From: Candidatus Zixiibacteriota bacterium
Lineage (GTDB): Bacteria; Zixibacteria; MSB-5A5; WJJR01; JAJRUJ01
Assembly: GCA_020051695.1 (NCBI GenBank)
Contig: JAGVQM010000031.1
Span: 1 to 64,000, forward strand
DNA length: 64,000 bases
Reading direction: 5' to 3'
Shown: one piece after another, positions 9,496-18,871 of the stretch
Layout of the letters: each line of letters opens with the position of its first letter
How positions within the stretch are numbered: position 1 is the first letter of the stretch
Program-made: the position numbers and the translations under genes
The notes under the pieces: model-generated
Told to the model about the DNA's origin: nothing
Seen by the model: only the letters and a program-made list of their open reading frames with translations
Database searches by the model: none

Positions 9496-10469
9496 TCGAC
9501 CGGCTGCTGGCTGAACCGCACCGGTTTTCATTTTTCCAGGCCGTGCGCCTGTTGCAGCAGGCCTGTCCCGACGCCGTGGACCAGGGCGGCGCCGGACCGC
9601 CATCGGCCGAAGCAGTGCGCCTGGCGGTGAACACCAGCCTGGCGTTCCCCGCCGGTGATGTCGAGCGGGTGGAATCCATTGACGATAGTTCCGGCCCGCC
9701 GTATCGGTTGACGGCCAATTTTCTCGGGTTGCATGGTTCGACATCGCCGCTGCCCTCGTTTTATGCCGAAGATGTGTTGTACGATCAGGATGCCGAGGGG
9801 ACACTGGCCGCGTTTTTGGATATGTTTCATCATCGACTGCTGTCGCTGTTTTATCGCTGCTGGCTCCGGTTTCGCCACCATTTTCTGTTTAAGCCCGGCG
9901 GCGCGGATGAGTTTTCGCAGGCGATGTTTGCGCTGACCGGGCTGGGTGATCGGCGGTTGGTTGCCGCCGCCGGTTTTCCCGCGGCACGTTACCTGCGGTT
10001 TGCGGGGTTGATCACGCAAAAACCGCACGGGGCGGCTTCGCTGCGAGGCCTACTTGCGGAATTTTTCGACGGCATCCCGGTGCAGGTCCGGCAGGCCATC
10101 GGCCGCCGGATGCGGGTAGAACCGGATCAGCGGGCGCGGCTGGGCACGCCGACATGCTGCCTTGGCGAAACGTTTGTGATCGGTGATTGTATTCACGACC
10201 GGTTGTCCAAGTTCCGTGTGGTGATCGGCCCGCTGGATTTTGCGGCCTATGCCAAATTCCTGCCCGGCGGGGAATGGAATACCGCTTTGAAAAATCTCGT
10301 ACGGCTGTTTTGTGTCGATCGGCTGGATTTTGATATTGAACTTATTTTGCAGGCGGAGGAAACACCATCGCTGAGTTTGGACCTCAGCGGTTCGGCGCAA
10401 CTGGGGTGGACCACCGGTTTTTTTGCGACGAAGCGCGCGCAGCGGGATGTTGCCGTCGTGTTTGCCTGA
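9459..10469 (+). CDS. tssG: TssG T6SS baseplate protein
   Basis: A 336-residue TssG (VasB/ImpH family). Features are 'EPHRFSFFQAVRLLQQA' (residues 17-33), 'FLGLHGSTSPLPSFYAEDVL' near residue 88, 'FLDMFHHRLLSLFYRCW' near 115 and 'LGTPTCCLGETFVIGD' near 228. All are typical of the family and mark the TssF-binding baseplate part. It starts inside the end of tssF (37-base overlap), implying translational coupling. Length is normal. Confidence 0.95.
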   Translation: MAATNGGTKSAVIDRLLAEPHRFSFFQAVRLLQQACPDAVDQGGAGPPSAEAVRLAVNTSLAFPAGDVERVESIDDSSGPPYRLTANFLGLHGSTSPLPSFYAEDVLYDQDAEGTLAAFLDMFHHRLLSLFYRCWLRFRHHFLFKPGGADEFSQAMFALTGLGDRRLVAAAGFPAARYLRFAGLITQKPHGAASLRGLLAEFFDGIPVQVRQAIGRRMRVEPDQRARLGTPTCCLGETFVIGDCIHDRLSKFRVVIGPLDFAAYAKFLPGGEWNTALKNLVRLFCVDRLDFDIELILQAEETPSLSLDLSGSAQLGWTTGFFATKRAQRDVAVVFA

Positions 10470-10562
10470 TGACCCGGCAAGTGGACCGGGGCCGGGCCGG
10501 GACGCCAGACAACAAAAGCAAATTCATCGGGGATGGTGCGTACCAATCGAGAGGATAGATTC

Positions 10563-13307
10563 ATGGCGAAAGTCGATCTTAAATCGCTGTTGCGCAAATT
10601 GAACAGTTATTGTGCCGGTGTGCTGGAGTCTGCTGCCGGGCAGTGCGTTTCGCGGACGCAGTATGAAGTGACGGTCGAGCACCTGCTGCACAAGATGCTG
10701 GATGACCCGAGCGCGGATATGCGCACTATCCTGCGGCACTACGAAATCGAACATTCCCGGTTTGCCGTTGCCTTGAACCGCACCCTCGAAAAATTGAAAA
10801 CCGGCAATGCAGGCAAGCCCGTCTTTTCGCCGCTGTTGGTCGACTGGTTCAGCGAGGCGTGGATGGTCTCCTCAGTGGAAATCAGCGAGGGGCAGATTCG
10901 TTCCGGCGCGTTGTTTATCGCCCTGCTGAAAAACCCGATGCGGTATATCACCGATGCGTATATCGACGAATTGGACGCCATTCCTCTCGAAGAACTGACT
11001 CAATCGTTTTACACAGTCACCGCCGGGTCCAGTGAGGTGCAGTCGGCGGCGGGTCAGGACAATGTCCCGGCTGCGGCGCCGGGTGCGCCGTCGCTGGGCG
11101 CGGACACTGCCCTGGGACGGTTTTGCATTGACTTCACCGCGCGCGCCAGGGAAGGTCACATCGACCCCGTGTTCGGCCGCGACCGCGAAATTCGCCAGAT
11201 GATTGATATCCTCGGCCGGCGGCGCAAGAACAATCCCATTGTGGTCGGGGAGGCCGGGGTGGGCAAGACTGCGGTCGTCGAGGGTCTGGCCCTGCGGATT
11301 GCCGAGGACGATGTGCCGGACATCCTCCGCAATGTCACGCTGCTGAGTCTGGACATGGGCCTGCTGCAGGCCGGGGCGGGCATGAAAGGTGAATTCGAAA
11401 ACCGGCTGAAGGGTGTGATCAGCGAGGTCAAGGCCTCTCCCAAGCCGATCATCCTGTTTATCGACGAGGCGCACGTGCTCATCGGCGCCGGGGGCGCCGC
11501 CGGGGGCAGCGATGCCGCCAATTTATTGAAGCCGGCGCTGGCCCGGGGGGAATTGCGCACCGTTGCCGCGACGACCTGGTCGGAATACAAGAAGTATTTC
11601 GAAAAAGATGCCGCGCTGGCCCGGCGGTTCCAGGTGGTCAAACTTGACGAACCGACAGTAGAGGACGCGGTCATTATGTTGCGCGGGCTGCGCAGCAAAT
11701 ACGAAGAGGCGCATGGCGTGACAATCCTCGATGACGCGCTGGTGGCCGCGGCCCAGCTTTCCAAACGATATATTTCCGGGAGACTACTGCCGGACAAAGC
11801 CGTCGATTTGATCGACACCTGCGCCGCGCGGGTTAAAATCGCCATCACTGCCAAACCGGGGATTGTCGAGGACGCCGAACGTACGATTGCCGCATTGAAT
11901 CGTGAACTGGACGCCTGCCGCAAGGACAAGGAGACCGGCGCGGCGATGGAGCAGTCCCGGCTTGATGAACTCGAGACCCGCATTGCAAAAAAACAGGACG
12001 AACTGGTGCAGCTTACTGCCCGCTGGCAGGAAGAAAAAGAAGCAGCCGGCGTTGCCCTGCAATTACGCAAACGGCTATTTGGTGAAGCCCCTGACGTTGT
12101 AGACAGTGGTGAAGAACCTGATAAGATCACAGAAAAGAAGACTCCCGAGCAGGTGCGATCCGAACTGGATCAAGCCATCAAAAAATTGAGAAAGATCCAG
12201 GGCAGCGACCCGTTGATTCCCCTGGATGTTGAACCGGAGATCATCGGCCGGGTGATCTCCGATTGGACCGGGATTCCGGTGAATAAAATGGTCTCGGATG
12301 AAGCCAAGGCCATCCTCGGATTTGATGAAAAACTCAAGGAACGCATCAAAGGCCAGGATTTTGCGGTCGAAACCGTGGCCCGGGGTATTCGCGCGGCCAA
12401 GGCCGGGGTGCAGGATCCCGGCAAACCGATTGGTGTTTTTCTCTTTGTCGGGCCATCAGGCGTCGGCAAGACCGAGTGTGCATTGGGGGTTGCTGATTTG
12501 TTATTCGGCGGCGAACGTTTTATCACGACGATCAACATGTCGGAGTTTCAGGAGAAACACACGGTCTCGCGGCTGATCGGTTCGCCGCCGGGATATGTTG
12601 GTTACGGTGAGGGGGGCGTGCTCACTGAAGCGGTGCGCCAGCACCCGTATTCGGTGGTGCTGCTTGATGAAGTGGAGAAAGCCGACGCCGAAGTGATGAA
12701 TTTGTTTTATCAGGTGTTCGACAAGGGCATGCTCTCCGACGGCGAAGGCCGGGTGATTGATTTTAAAAACACGGTCGTGTTCATGACCTCGAATTTATGC
12801 ACCGACCTGATCACCGAAGCGGGTCGGATGCCCGAGCCGCCGTCCCCGGAAGAGTTGATCAAGGCCATGCGGCCGGAGCTGAACAAGTATTTCAAGCCCG
12901 CGCTGGTGGGACGGATGACCCTCGTGCCGTTTTATCCGCTGCTGTCCGAGGCGATGAAAGAGATCGTCCGGTTGAAAATCAATCGTTTGGTCAAGCGGCT
13001 GGCGGAAAGTCACAAGATGACATTCGTCTATTCCGATAAAGTCGTTGACCAGATCGCTGCGCGCTGCACCGAGGTGGAAACCGGGGCGCGCAACATCGAT
13101 AATATCATGCAAGGTACACTCCTGCCGCGGATTTCCTCCGAGATACTGGAACAGATGACCCGGGGGCCGTTGCCGGACGAGCTGTCTTTGGATCTGGACG
13201 ACAAGGGGGAATTCGTTTATCGGTTTTTCGGAAACGGGCCGGCGGCGGGCGACAAAAAGAAAAAACAACTCGCGGCGAAGACTAAACAAAAAGGCAAGGC
13301 AAAATAG
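10563..13307 (+). CDS. clpV: ClpV (TssH) AAA+ ATPase recycling the T6SS sheath
   Basis: A 914-residue ClpB-like ATPase that disassembles contracted TssB/TssC sheath. The N-domain (residues 1-160) starts 'MAKVDLKSLLRKLNSYC', the usual ClpV beginning, so I prefer this ATG over one 30 bases earlier; a GAGG site lies eight bases upstream. Two nucleotide-binding domains are clear: Walker A 'GEAGVGKT' near residue 229 with Walker B 'ILFIDEAHVLIGAG', and Walker A 'GPSGVGKT' near 629 with Walker B 'VVLLDEVEKAD'. A coiled-coil middle domain lies near residues 430-520. The last 20 residues are Lys-rich, an unusual tail. Confidence 0.96.
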   Translation: MAKVDLKSLLRKLNSYCAGVLESAAGQCVSRTQYEVTVEHLLHKMLDDPSADMRTILRHYEIEHSRFAVALNRTLEKLKTGNAGKPVFSPLLVDWFSEAWMVSSVEISEGQIRSGALFIALLKNPMRYITDAYIDELDAIPLEELTQSFYTVTAGSSEVQSAAGQDNVPAAAPGAPSLGADTALGRFCIDFTARAREGHIDPVFGRDREIRQMIDILGRRRKNNPIVVGEAGVGKTAVVEGLALRIAEDDVPDILRNVTLLSLDMGLLQAGAGMKGEFENRLKGVISEVKASPKPIILFIDEAHVLIGAGGAAGGSDAANLLKPALARGELRTVAATTWSEYKKYFEKDAALARRFQVVKLDEPTVEDAVIMLRGLRSKYEEAHGVTILDDALVAAAQLSKRYISGRLLPDKAVDLIDTCAARVKIAITAKPGIVEDAERTIAALNRELDACRKDKETGAAMEQSRLDELETRIAKKQDELVQLTARWQEEKEAAGVALQLRKRLFGEAPDVVDSGEEPDKITEKKTPEQVRSELDQAIKKLRKIQGSDPLIPLDVEPEIIGRVISDWTGIPVNKMVSDEAKAILGFDEKLKERIKGQDFAVETVARGIRAAKAGVQDPGKPIGVFLFVGPSGVGKTECALGVADLLFGGERFITTINMSEFQEKHTVSRLIGSPPGYVGYGEGGVLTEAVRQHPYSVVLLDEVEKADAEVMNLFYQVFDKGMLSDGEGRVIDFKNTVVFMTSNLCTDLITEAGRMPEPPSPEELIKAMRPELNKYFKPALVGRMTLVPFYPLLSEAMKEIVRLKINRLVKRLAESHKMTFVYSDKVVDQIAARCTEVETGARNIDNIMQGTLLPRISSEILEQMTRGPLPDELSLDLDDKGEFVYRFFGNGPAAGDKKKKQLAAKTKQKGKAK

Positions 13308-13325
13308 ACAGCGAGCGTCGCGCAG

Positions 13326-13967
13326 ATGAGCAGACAGACATTCCTTCAGGGATTGAACGCGGCATTGGGGACGAGTATCAGCGGGTTTCCCGATCCGGCG
13401 GCGGTCCGGCGCTATTTCGCCACATTGAATGGCGAGGAGGCAATTCGGGCCTACGAGGATTATGCCTCGTCGTTTTATGTGCACATCGTCAATGTCTCGG
13501 CTAGTTCCAATGCCGATGTCGTATATCCCGGAGGATCGTGCGACCGCTGGGTGGAAGTGACCCGCCGCCGCCGCTCCGGATCGCGGCGGATCATTGACTG
13601 TGAGGGATTTGCGTTCATCGCTCATCAACTTCTGGGTGCCGCCGGATTTCAGCAACTGGGCTATCAGGTGTTCTATTTGCCCACACCGGGCCGACCGACT
13701 GACTGGCATATCGTGGCCGTATTGCAGGTCCCGCGCGGCAGCGGGCGGCTGTTTGTCGGGGGTCCGGAGGTTTCCCGGCGCGCGTTTGATGAGATGCATC
13801 GGGTTTTTCCCAGCCGTTCCCATGACGCGCGGAGCGCGCAGATTGGTGATACCCCGGGGCAGGCCATCGAAAACATGCAGCGCGATGCCGCGGCCGGGCA
13901 TACGCGGGAAATTGCCCCGCTGCCGCCGCGCCGGCCCGCCCGGGTCCCGCCGGTAATGGCCGAATGA
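13326..13967 (+). CDS. Putative Cys/His transglutaminase-like or papain-like protein in T6SS locus; candidate effector
   Basis: I do not recognise a named family for this 213-residue protein. Cys92 in 'RRIIDCEGFAFIAHQLLGAAGF' leads a helix, and His128 in 'PTDWHIVAVLQ' lies in a following strand 36 residues on. That spacing and setting resemble the Cys-His pair of transglutaminase-like or papain-like hydrolases. A third Asp is not obvious. The C-terminal 40 residues are Pro/Arg-rich and probably disordered. The gene begins 18 bases after clpV and precedes vgrG, a usual place for cargo. No immunity gene follows directly, so an accessory role is also possible. No signal peptide is visible. Confidence 0.6.
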   Translation: MSRQTFLQGLNAALGTSISGFPDPAAVRRYFATLNGEEAIRAYEDYASSFYVHIVNVSASSNADVVYPGGSCDRWVEVTRRRRSGSRRIIDCEGFAFIAHQLLGAAGFQQLGYQVFYLPTPGRPTDWHIVAVLQVPRGSGRLFVGGPEVSRRAFDEMHRVFPSRSHDARSAQIGDTPGQAIENMQRDAAAGHTREIAPLPPRRPARVPPVMAE

Positions 13968-14020
13968 GTACGTGATCTAGTCCCGGCCCGCAGGGTCCGG
14001 AGAAAAACGGTGAGGTTTGT

Positions 14021-16156
14021 ATGCCAGAACTTCGAACGGCACAGGAGGCAGACTTCGTTTTTGAAGTCAACGGATTCTCCGGCGAACTCCGCGTCCTGGG
14101 TTTCTCCGGCAGCGAGGGAATTTCGGAGCTGTTTCAGTTCGGTCTCCGGCTGGCGTCGGATGACGCCGAGATCGATATCGATTCGATCGTCGGGCAACCC
14201 GCCGTGCTGCGCATCCTCCACGACAACGGCGAACGAAAAATCCACGGCATCGTTTCCCGTTTCGAGCAGGGCAGCGAAGGCACCGATTTTACTCCCTATT
14301 ATGCCGAACTGGTGCCCGAAGTGTGGCTGACCACCCAGCAGTTTGGCTGCCGAATCCATCAGGAAATGAGCGTCGAAGACATTATCAGCAAGGAACTCAC
14401 CGATGGCGGGATTGCCAAAGACCGGTTTCGGTTTTCGTTGAGCGGCACGCACGAGCAACGGGAATACTGCGTGCGGTACCGGGAAAGTGTGTGGAATTTC
14501 ATCTCCCGCCTGCTGGAAGACGAGGGGATCTTTTATTTTTTTGAACATACCGACGATGCGGCGGTCCTGGTCATGGGCGACACCGATACCGTACCCACAC
14601 CGATCGAAACCCCCGCGACCATCCCCTTTCGCGACCTTTCCGGCACGGTATCGCAGGAAGAGGCCATTTTTACTTATCGTTATTCGCAGGAAATCCGGCC
14701 GGGCAAAATCAGGTACCGTGATTTCAATTTTGAAAAACCGACGGTGAGTCTGGAAAAAGACAAGACCGCCTCGCGGGATGACGCGCTGGAAGTTTATGAT
14801 TATCCCGGCGGCTACCTCGAACCGGACATCGGCGACACGCTGGCCCAGCGGCGGTTGGAGGCGATGCAGGCGCGGCGGATTATCGGCCTCGGCGAGAGTC
14901 TGGTGCGCCGGATAATTCCCGGTTATAAATTTACCATGGATGAACATCCCCGCACCGATTTTAATCGCGAATACCTGCTGACCTGGATTTCGCACAAAGG
15001 CACTCAGCCGCATGGCGGGGCAGCGGTGGAGGGCCGCTTTGAGTATACCAACGAGTTCCGCTGTATCCCCTCGGATGTCCTCTATCGCCCGGCGCGCCGT
15101 TCGCCGCGGCCGGTCGTCGAGGGCACCCAGACAGCCATTGTCACCGGGCCGTCCGGCGAGGAAATTTATCCCGATAAACACGGCCGGGTGAAAGTGCAGT
15201 TCCACTGGGACCGTGAGGGGCACAACGATGAAAATTCATCCTGCTGGATCCGGGTCAGCCAGTTGTGGGCCGGGAAAAACTGGGGGGCGATGTGGATCCC
15301 GCGCATCGGCCACGAGGTCATTGTCGATTTCCTCGAAGGCGATCCCGACAAGCCGATCATCATCGGCCGGGTATACCACGGCGATAACCAGCCCCCGTAT
15401 GCCCTGCCCGACAACAAAACGAAAAGCACGATCAAATCGGACAGCTCCAAAGGCGGCGGGGGTTCGAATGAAATCCGCTTCGAGGACCTCAAGGGTTCCG
15501 AGGAAATTTACACACATGCGCAAAAGGACCAGAATGAAGTCGTCGTAAACAATATGTCGACTTCAGTGGGTAATGACCAGTCGCTGACTGTGGGCCATGA
15601 CCGCACCAAGACCGTCAAGCATGATGAGAACACCACGATCGAGAACAACCGAACCCAAACGGTCAACGGCACGCATACGGAATGGATCAAGAAAGACACG
15701 ATGGTCACGGTTGCCGAGGGCAATTATGTCCACGAGGTCAATACCGGCACGGCGTCAAGTTATGTCAAAGCCGATGTGACGGAGACGTACGACGCCAGCC
15801 AGAATACGACGGTCAAAAAAGACATTACCATCACGGCGGCCACGGGCAAAATAACCATCACCGCCAAGCAGGACATAAAAATCGGGACAAAGGCCAACGC
15901 CGTGCTCGAGGCAAAATCGGGGCGCACGGTGACGGTCAACTCCGGGAATTACAGCGTGAAGACCGAAGGCGGGAATATTGTACTGGACGCCAGCACAAGC
16001 CTGCAGGCCAAGGGCGGCGCCAAGCTGGAACTGCAGGTGGGCGGGAGCCAGATTACGCTGGAGCCGGCGAAAATCACGCTGTCCAGCGGCAGCGGGATGA
16101 TCATCCTTGACCCGTCGGGCGTGACGATCCAGGGTGCGCTGGTCAAGATCAATTGA
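14021..16156 (+). CDS. vgrG: VgrG (TssI) T6SS spike protein
   Basis: A 711-residue VgrG, which forms the trimeric spike on the Hcp tube. The N-terminal gp27-like region (residues 10-370) includes 'VRYRESVWNFISRLLEDEGIF' typical of VgrG. The gp5 OB domain (about 376-465) contains 'GEEIYPDKHGRVKVQFHWD' and 'WIPRIGHEVIVDFLEGDPDKPIIIGRVYH'-type sequence. Residues 480-711 are a Thr/Val/Lys-rich beta-prism of short repeats ('TSVGNDQSLTVGHDRTKTV'), ending 'GVTIQGALVKIN'. No extra C-terminal enzyme domain is fused, so effectors would ride as separate proteins. The next gene starts 23 bases on. Confidence 0.96.
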   Translation: MPELRTAQEADFVFEVNGFSGELRVLGFSGSEGISELFQFGLRLASDDAEIDIDSIVGQPAVLRILHDNGERKIHGIVSRFEQGSEGTDFTPYYAELVPEVWLTTQQFGCRIHQEMSVEDIISKELTDGGIAKDRFRFSLSGTHEQREYCVRYRESVWNFISRLLEDEGIFYFFEHTDDAAVLVMGDTDTVPTPIETPATIPFRDLSGTVSQEEAIFTYRYSQEIRPGKIRYRDFNFEKPTVSLEKDKTASRDDALEVYDYPGGYLEPDIGDTLAQRRLEAMQARRIIGLGESLVRRIIPGYKFTMDEHPRTDFNREYLLTWISHKGTQPHGGAAVEGRFEYTNEFRCIPSDVLYRPARRSPRPVVEGTQTAIVTGPSGEEIYPDKHGRVKVQFHWDREGHNDENSSCWIRVSQLWAGKNWGAMWIPRIGHEVIVDFLEGDPDKPIIIGRVYHGDNQPPYALPDNKTKSTIKSDSSKGGGGSNEIRFEDLKGSEEIYTHAQKDQNEVVVNNMSTSVGNDQSLTVGHDRTKTVKHDENTTIENNRTQTVNGTHTEWIKKDTMVTVAEGNYVHEVNTGTASSYVKADVTETYDASQNTTVKKDITITAATGKITITAKQDIKIGTKANAVLEAKSGRTVTVNSGNYSVKTEGGNIVLDASTSLQAKGGAKLELQVGGSQITLEPAKITLSSGSGMIILDPSGVTIQGALVKIN

Positions 16157-16179
16157 GTTGCCGCGCGGAGAGATGATAC

Positions 16180-17421
16180 ATGTCGTTAGGCGATGCCTAT
16201 CAGGAACAGTTTGATCTGATCGAGAAGTTCATGGCCGATCCGGGCGAGACTGTTCGCTGTGTGCGGGTTGACCCGGAAATGAAAGACATGTTTCTGAAAG
16301 CGCTGGTCAAAATGGAGGAAGACCCGGACAATCCGCACCTGCTGGTGTCGTGTGCTGTTCCCTATGCGAACGCCGAGCAGTTTTTCGACGGGCTGCTGGA
16401 TTGTATCACCCGGGAATACGAGAACACAGCGCAGGACCTGCGTGAAGCCGGTGTCGAATTCAATCCACCCGCAAAGAATAACAATGCCCTTAACCAGGCG
16501 CAGAGATTTGTGAGCTATGTGTCAGGGCTAGCCGATAGTTTTCCCGATTCGATCGGCTCGCTGGTTCTGCTGCTCGATCCGGAAGAGGTGTCCGACAAAG
16601 GCACCTACGAACTGGCGATACGCTATCTGGCGACAAAGACGGCATCGCCATGGGCCAAGTACCTGGTGCTGGACCGCCGCGTTGACCCGGACCTGGGGGG
16701 GATCGAAGATCGAGTGGAGCGGACGGGAGCGCAGACGTTTTATGTTCCCCCCGATGCTATCGAGCAGCAGGCCAAAAGTGATCTTGCTCAACCGGCAAAA
16801 CTGACGCCTCCTGAACGCCGGGCCTATTTGGGCCTGGTTGCCGGTTTTGCCTTCAGCAAGAAAAAATACGATGACGCCGCGCGGTTGCAGGAAGAACAGA
16901 TCGCGCTGGCCGAAAAAGAAGGCGAACCACCGGAAGCCGCCAATGGGTATTACAATCTCGGCAATACCCGACTGGAGCAAAAGAACCCACCGGCCGCCGA
17001 AGATTGTTACTGCAAATCACTCGATCTGTGTCTTGAGCATAAGATCGACTCTCTGACGCCGCTGGTGATGACCAACCTGGGCATTGCCCTCCACCGTCAA
17101 AAGCGAATGCCTGAAGCCATCAAGTGTTTCCGCGCCGCCCGCGCCGCCTTTCGCGCCCAGAATCAGCCGCCGGGTGAAGCGCATGCGCTGGACTGCTTGG
17201 CGTCGATGTGTTACCAGGAAAATGGCTACCCGCAGGCGGAAGAGGCGTGGCTGGAGGCGTTGAAAGTCTACGAGGGGATAACCTCCGATGCGTTTGCGGA
17301 TGTGCGCAAGGCCGGGCGGGAGGATATTATCGCCAAACTGGAGCGGTTGTATCGCTCCACCGGCCAGCGGCACAAAATCCCGACCTTGAAGAAAATAGCC
17401 GAGGACAAGGATCGTGGTTGA
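16180..17421 (+). CDS. TPR protein between VgrG and PAAR effector; candidate effector adaptor
   Basis: A 413-residue soluble protein. The first 190 residues ('LGDAYQEQFDLIEKFMADPG' onward) match no family I recognise; the position resembles that of DUF1795/DUF2169/DUF4123 adaptors, but I see none of their motifs. Residues 210-385 form tetratricopeptide repeats: 'AANGYYNLGNTRLEQKNPPAAEDCY', 'LVMTNLGIALHRQKRMPEAIKCF' and 'HALDCLASMCYQENGYPQAEEAW'-type units. Its stop overlaps the start of the PAAR-like gene by eight bases, implying tight coupling. The likely role is a chaperone or adaptor loading the downstream effector on the VgrG tip. This is an inference from position. Confidence 0.7.
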   Translation: MSLGDAYQEQFDLIEKFMADPGETVRCVRVDPEMKDMFLKALVKMEEDPDNPHLLVSCAVPYANAEQFFDGLLDCITREYENTAQDLREAGVEFNPPAKNNNALNQAQRFVSYVSGLADSFPDSIGSLVLLLDPEEVSDKGTYELAIRYLATKTASPWAKYLVLDRRVDPDLGGIEDRVERTGAQTFYVPPDAIEQQAKSDLAQPAKLTPPERRAYLGLVAGFAFSKKKYDDAARLQEEQIALAEKEGEPPEAANGYYNLGNTRLEQKNPPAAEDCYCKSLDLCLEHKIDSLTPLVMTNLGIALHRQKRMPEAIKCFRAARAAFRAQNQPPGEAHALDCLASMCYQENGYPQAEEAWLEALKVYEGITSDAFADVRKAGREDIIAKLERLYRSTGQRHKIPTLKKIAEDKDRG

Positions 17422-18871
17422 TCTGGATCGGGCCGAAAAAGTCGCCGGTCTGGTGGCCGGGGTCACCAAGGGTGTTGCCGAACGGGAGAATGAAAAGCAA
17501 AAATCTCCCGGCCAGCCGCAACCGGGGTTGCTCGATGTTTGGCGTCAGACCTACAACGGCATGGCCCAGCGGGTCGGCAATGCGGCCAAAGATCCGCTGG
17601 GGGCGGTCACCGCACCCCTTGATGCAGCCAAAAACGCGGCAGCCGGCCTGACTGGTACTTGGCAGAGTGCATCCATGGACCAGGCCTGGAATTCCGCCTC
17701 GGCCCAGGCCGGTGAGCTGGGGAAGGGCCTGCAGGCGATCGGCAGCGCGAAAGGGCCATTGGCTACGGTCGGGGCGACCTTTGCCTTTCTCACGAGCATC
17801 GAACAATTGCTTTCGACTTTCGTTTCGGTTATTCCGTTTCCGGCTTTTCCGGCACTGCGTATTCTTGATATGGACGTGGGTCTGCCCCACGCACATATGC
17901 ATCCCCCCAACTTTATTCCGCCGGCGCCGCCGGTCCCGCTGCCCAGCACCGGCCCAGTGATCCCGATCCCGATACTTTCCGGGGCGTCGAAAACACTGAT
18001 CAACATGATGCCGGCCGCACGCTGCGGCGACATGGGTCTGGGAATCTGGTGCGGCGGGTATTTTCCAATGTACGAAGTGTTTCTCGGCTCCTCGAGTGTG
18101 TGGATCGAGGGCGCGCGCGCCAGCCGGTTGGCGGTCGATATTACCAAGCATTGCATTTTCACCTCGCCCAAGCCCTCGGACCCGCCAGTAGGGCCGATGA
18201 TCGGGTTTACGATCATGGGCAGCCCGAATGTGTTGATCGGCGGCGTGCCCATGCCCTCGTTACTGAGTTTCGCGATGGGCTTGGCGATCAAGGGGATGAT
18301 CAAGGGATTGAGTAAAGCGGTGAAAAGCATCCGCTCCCTGAAAAGCAGCAAATTCTCCCGGGCGAAAACACTGGCGGATGAACCGGCGGGCAAGGGGGGC
18401 AAGGCCGCCGACGCCCCTGACGGCGGGGGCCAGAAATGGTCCGAGGCCGAGATCAAAGCGGAATGGGCGAAGACAAAATCGGGCAAGGAAGTCCTGGATA
18501 AACTTCCTCCCTCGACCAAGTTCAAATCCTACAAACCCAAAGGCGGTGAAAAGGCCAATGCCAAGTATTCGCCGAAGGAAGATGCGATCTTAATCCCGGA
18601 GCATTATACGAGCAAACAGGCGGCCCCGACTGCGGCCCATGAAGCCACCCACGCCGATCAGGTCGTCAACCGCAAACTGGGCAAGAAAAAAAGTGAAATC
18701 ATCGAGATGGAGGTCGAGGCCAAGAACAAAGGCCTCGATGTATACGACGAGATGGGCAAGCCGGATACCCCGTACGATTACACCTCCGAATCAAAGATGC
18801 GGGCCAAAGATCAGGCCAAGTACGATGAGGCCGTACGCGAAAAGTACAAAAAACATTATGGGATCAAATAA
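17414..18871 (+). CDS. PAAR-like T6SS protein with C-terminal HExxH metallopeptidase domain; candidate effector
   Basis: A 485-residue polymorphic-toxin-style protein. Residues 115-145 and 283-300 are hydrophobic. Residues 150-285 form a Pro/Gly-rich PAAR-like region ('LPSTGPVIPIPILSGASKTL', 'IMGSPNVLIGGVPMP', with Cys204 and Cys213) expected to cap the VgrG spike. A charged linker (305-345) leads to a C-terminal domain with 'AAHEATHADQV', where His409, Glu410 and His413 form a zinc-binding HExxH motif. Glu432 or Glu434 in the next helix could be the third ligand. It starts at a GTG that overlaps the TPR gene. The peptidase target is unknown. Confidence 0.75.
   Translation: MVDLDRAEKVAGLVAGVTKGVAERENEKQKSPGQPQPGLLDVWRQTYNGMAQRVGNAAKDPLGAVTAPLDAAKNAAAGLTGTWQSASMDQAWNSASAQAGELGKGLQAIGSAKGPLATVGATFAFLTSIEQLLSTFVSVIPFPAFPALRILDMDVGLPHAHMHPPNFIPPAPPVPLPSTGPVIPIPILSGASKTLINMMPAARCGDMGLGIWCGGYFPMYEVFLGSSSVWIEGARASRLAVDITKHCIFTSPKPSDPPVGPMIGFTIMGSPNVLIGGVPMPSLLSFAMGLAIKGMIKGLSKAVKSIRSLKSSKFSRAKTLADEPAGKGGKAADAPDGGGQKWSEAEIKAEWAKTKSGKEVLDKLPPSTKFKSYKPKGGEKANAKYSPKEDAILIPEHYTSKQAAPTAAHEATHADQVVNRKLGKKKSEIIEMEVEAKNKGLDVYDEMGKPDTPYDYTSESKMRAKDQAKYDEAVREKYKKHYGIK

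Noticed and set aside
13673-15223. 516-residue open frame on the minus strand opposite vgrG
   Set aside because: It is antisense to strongly conserved vgrG and the Cys/His protein gene and has no recognisable domain; GC-rich coding DNA often leaves such frames open.
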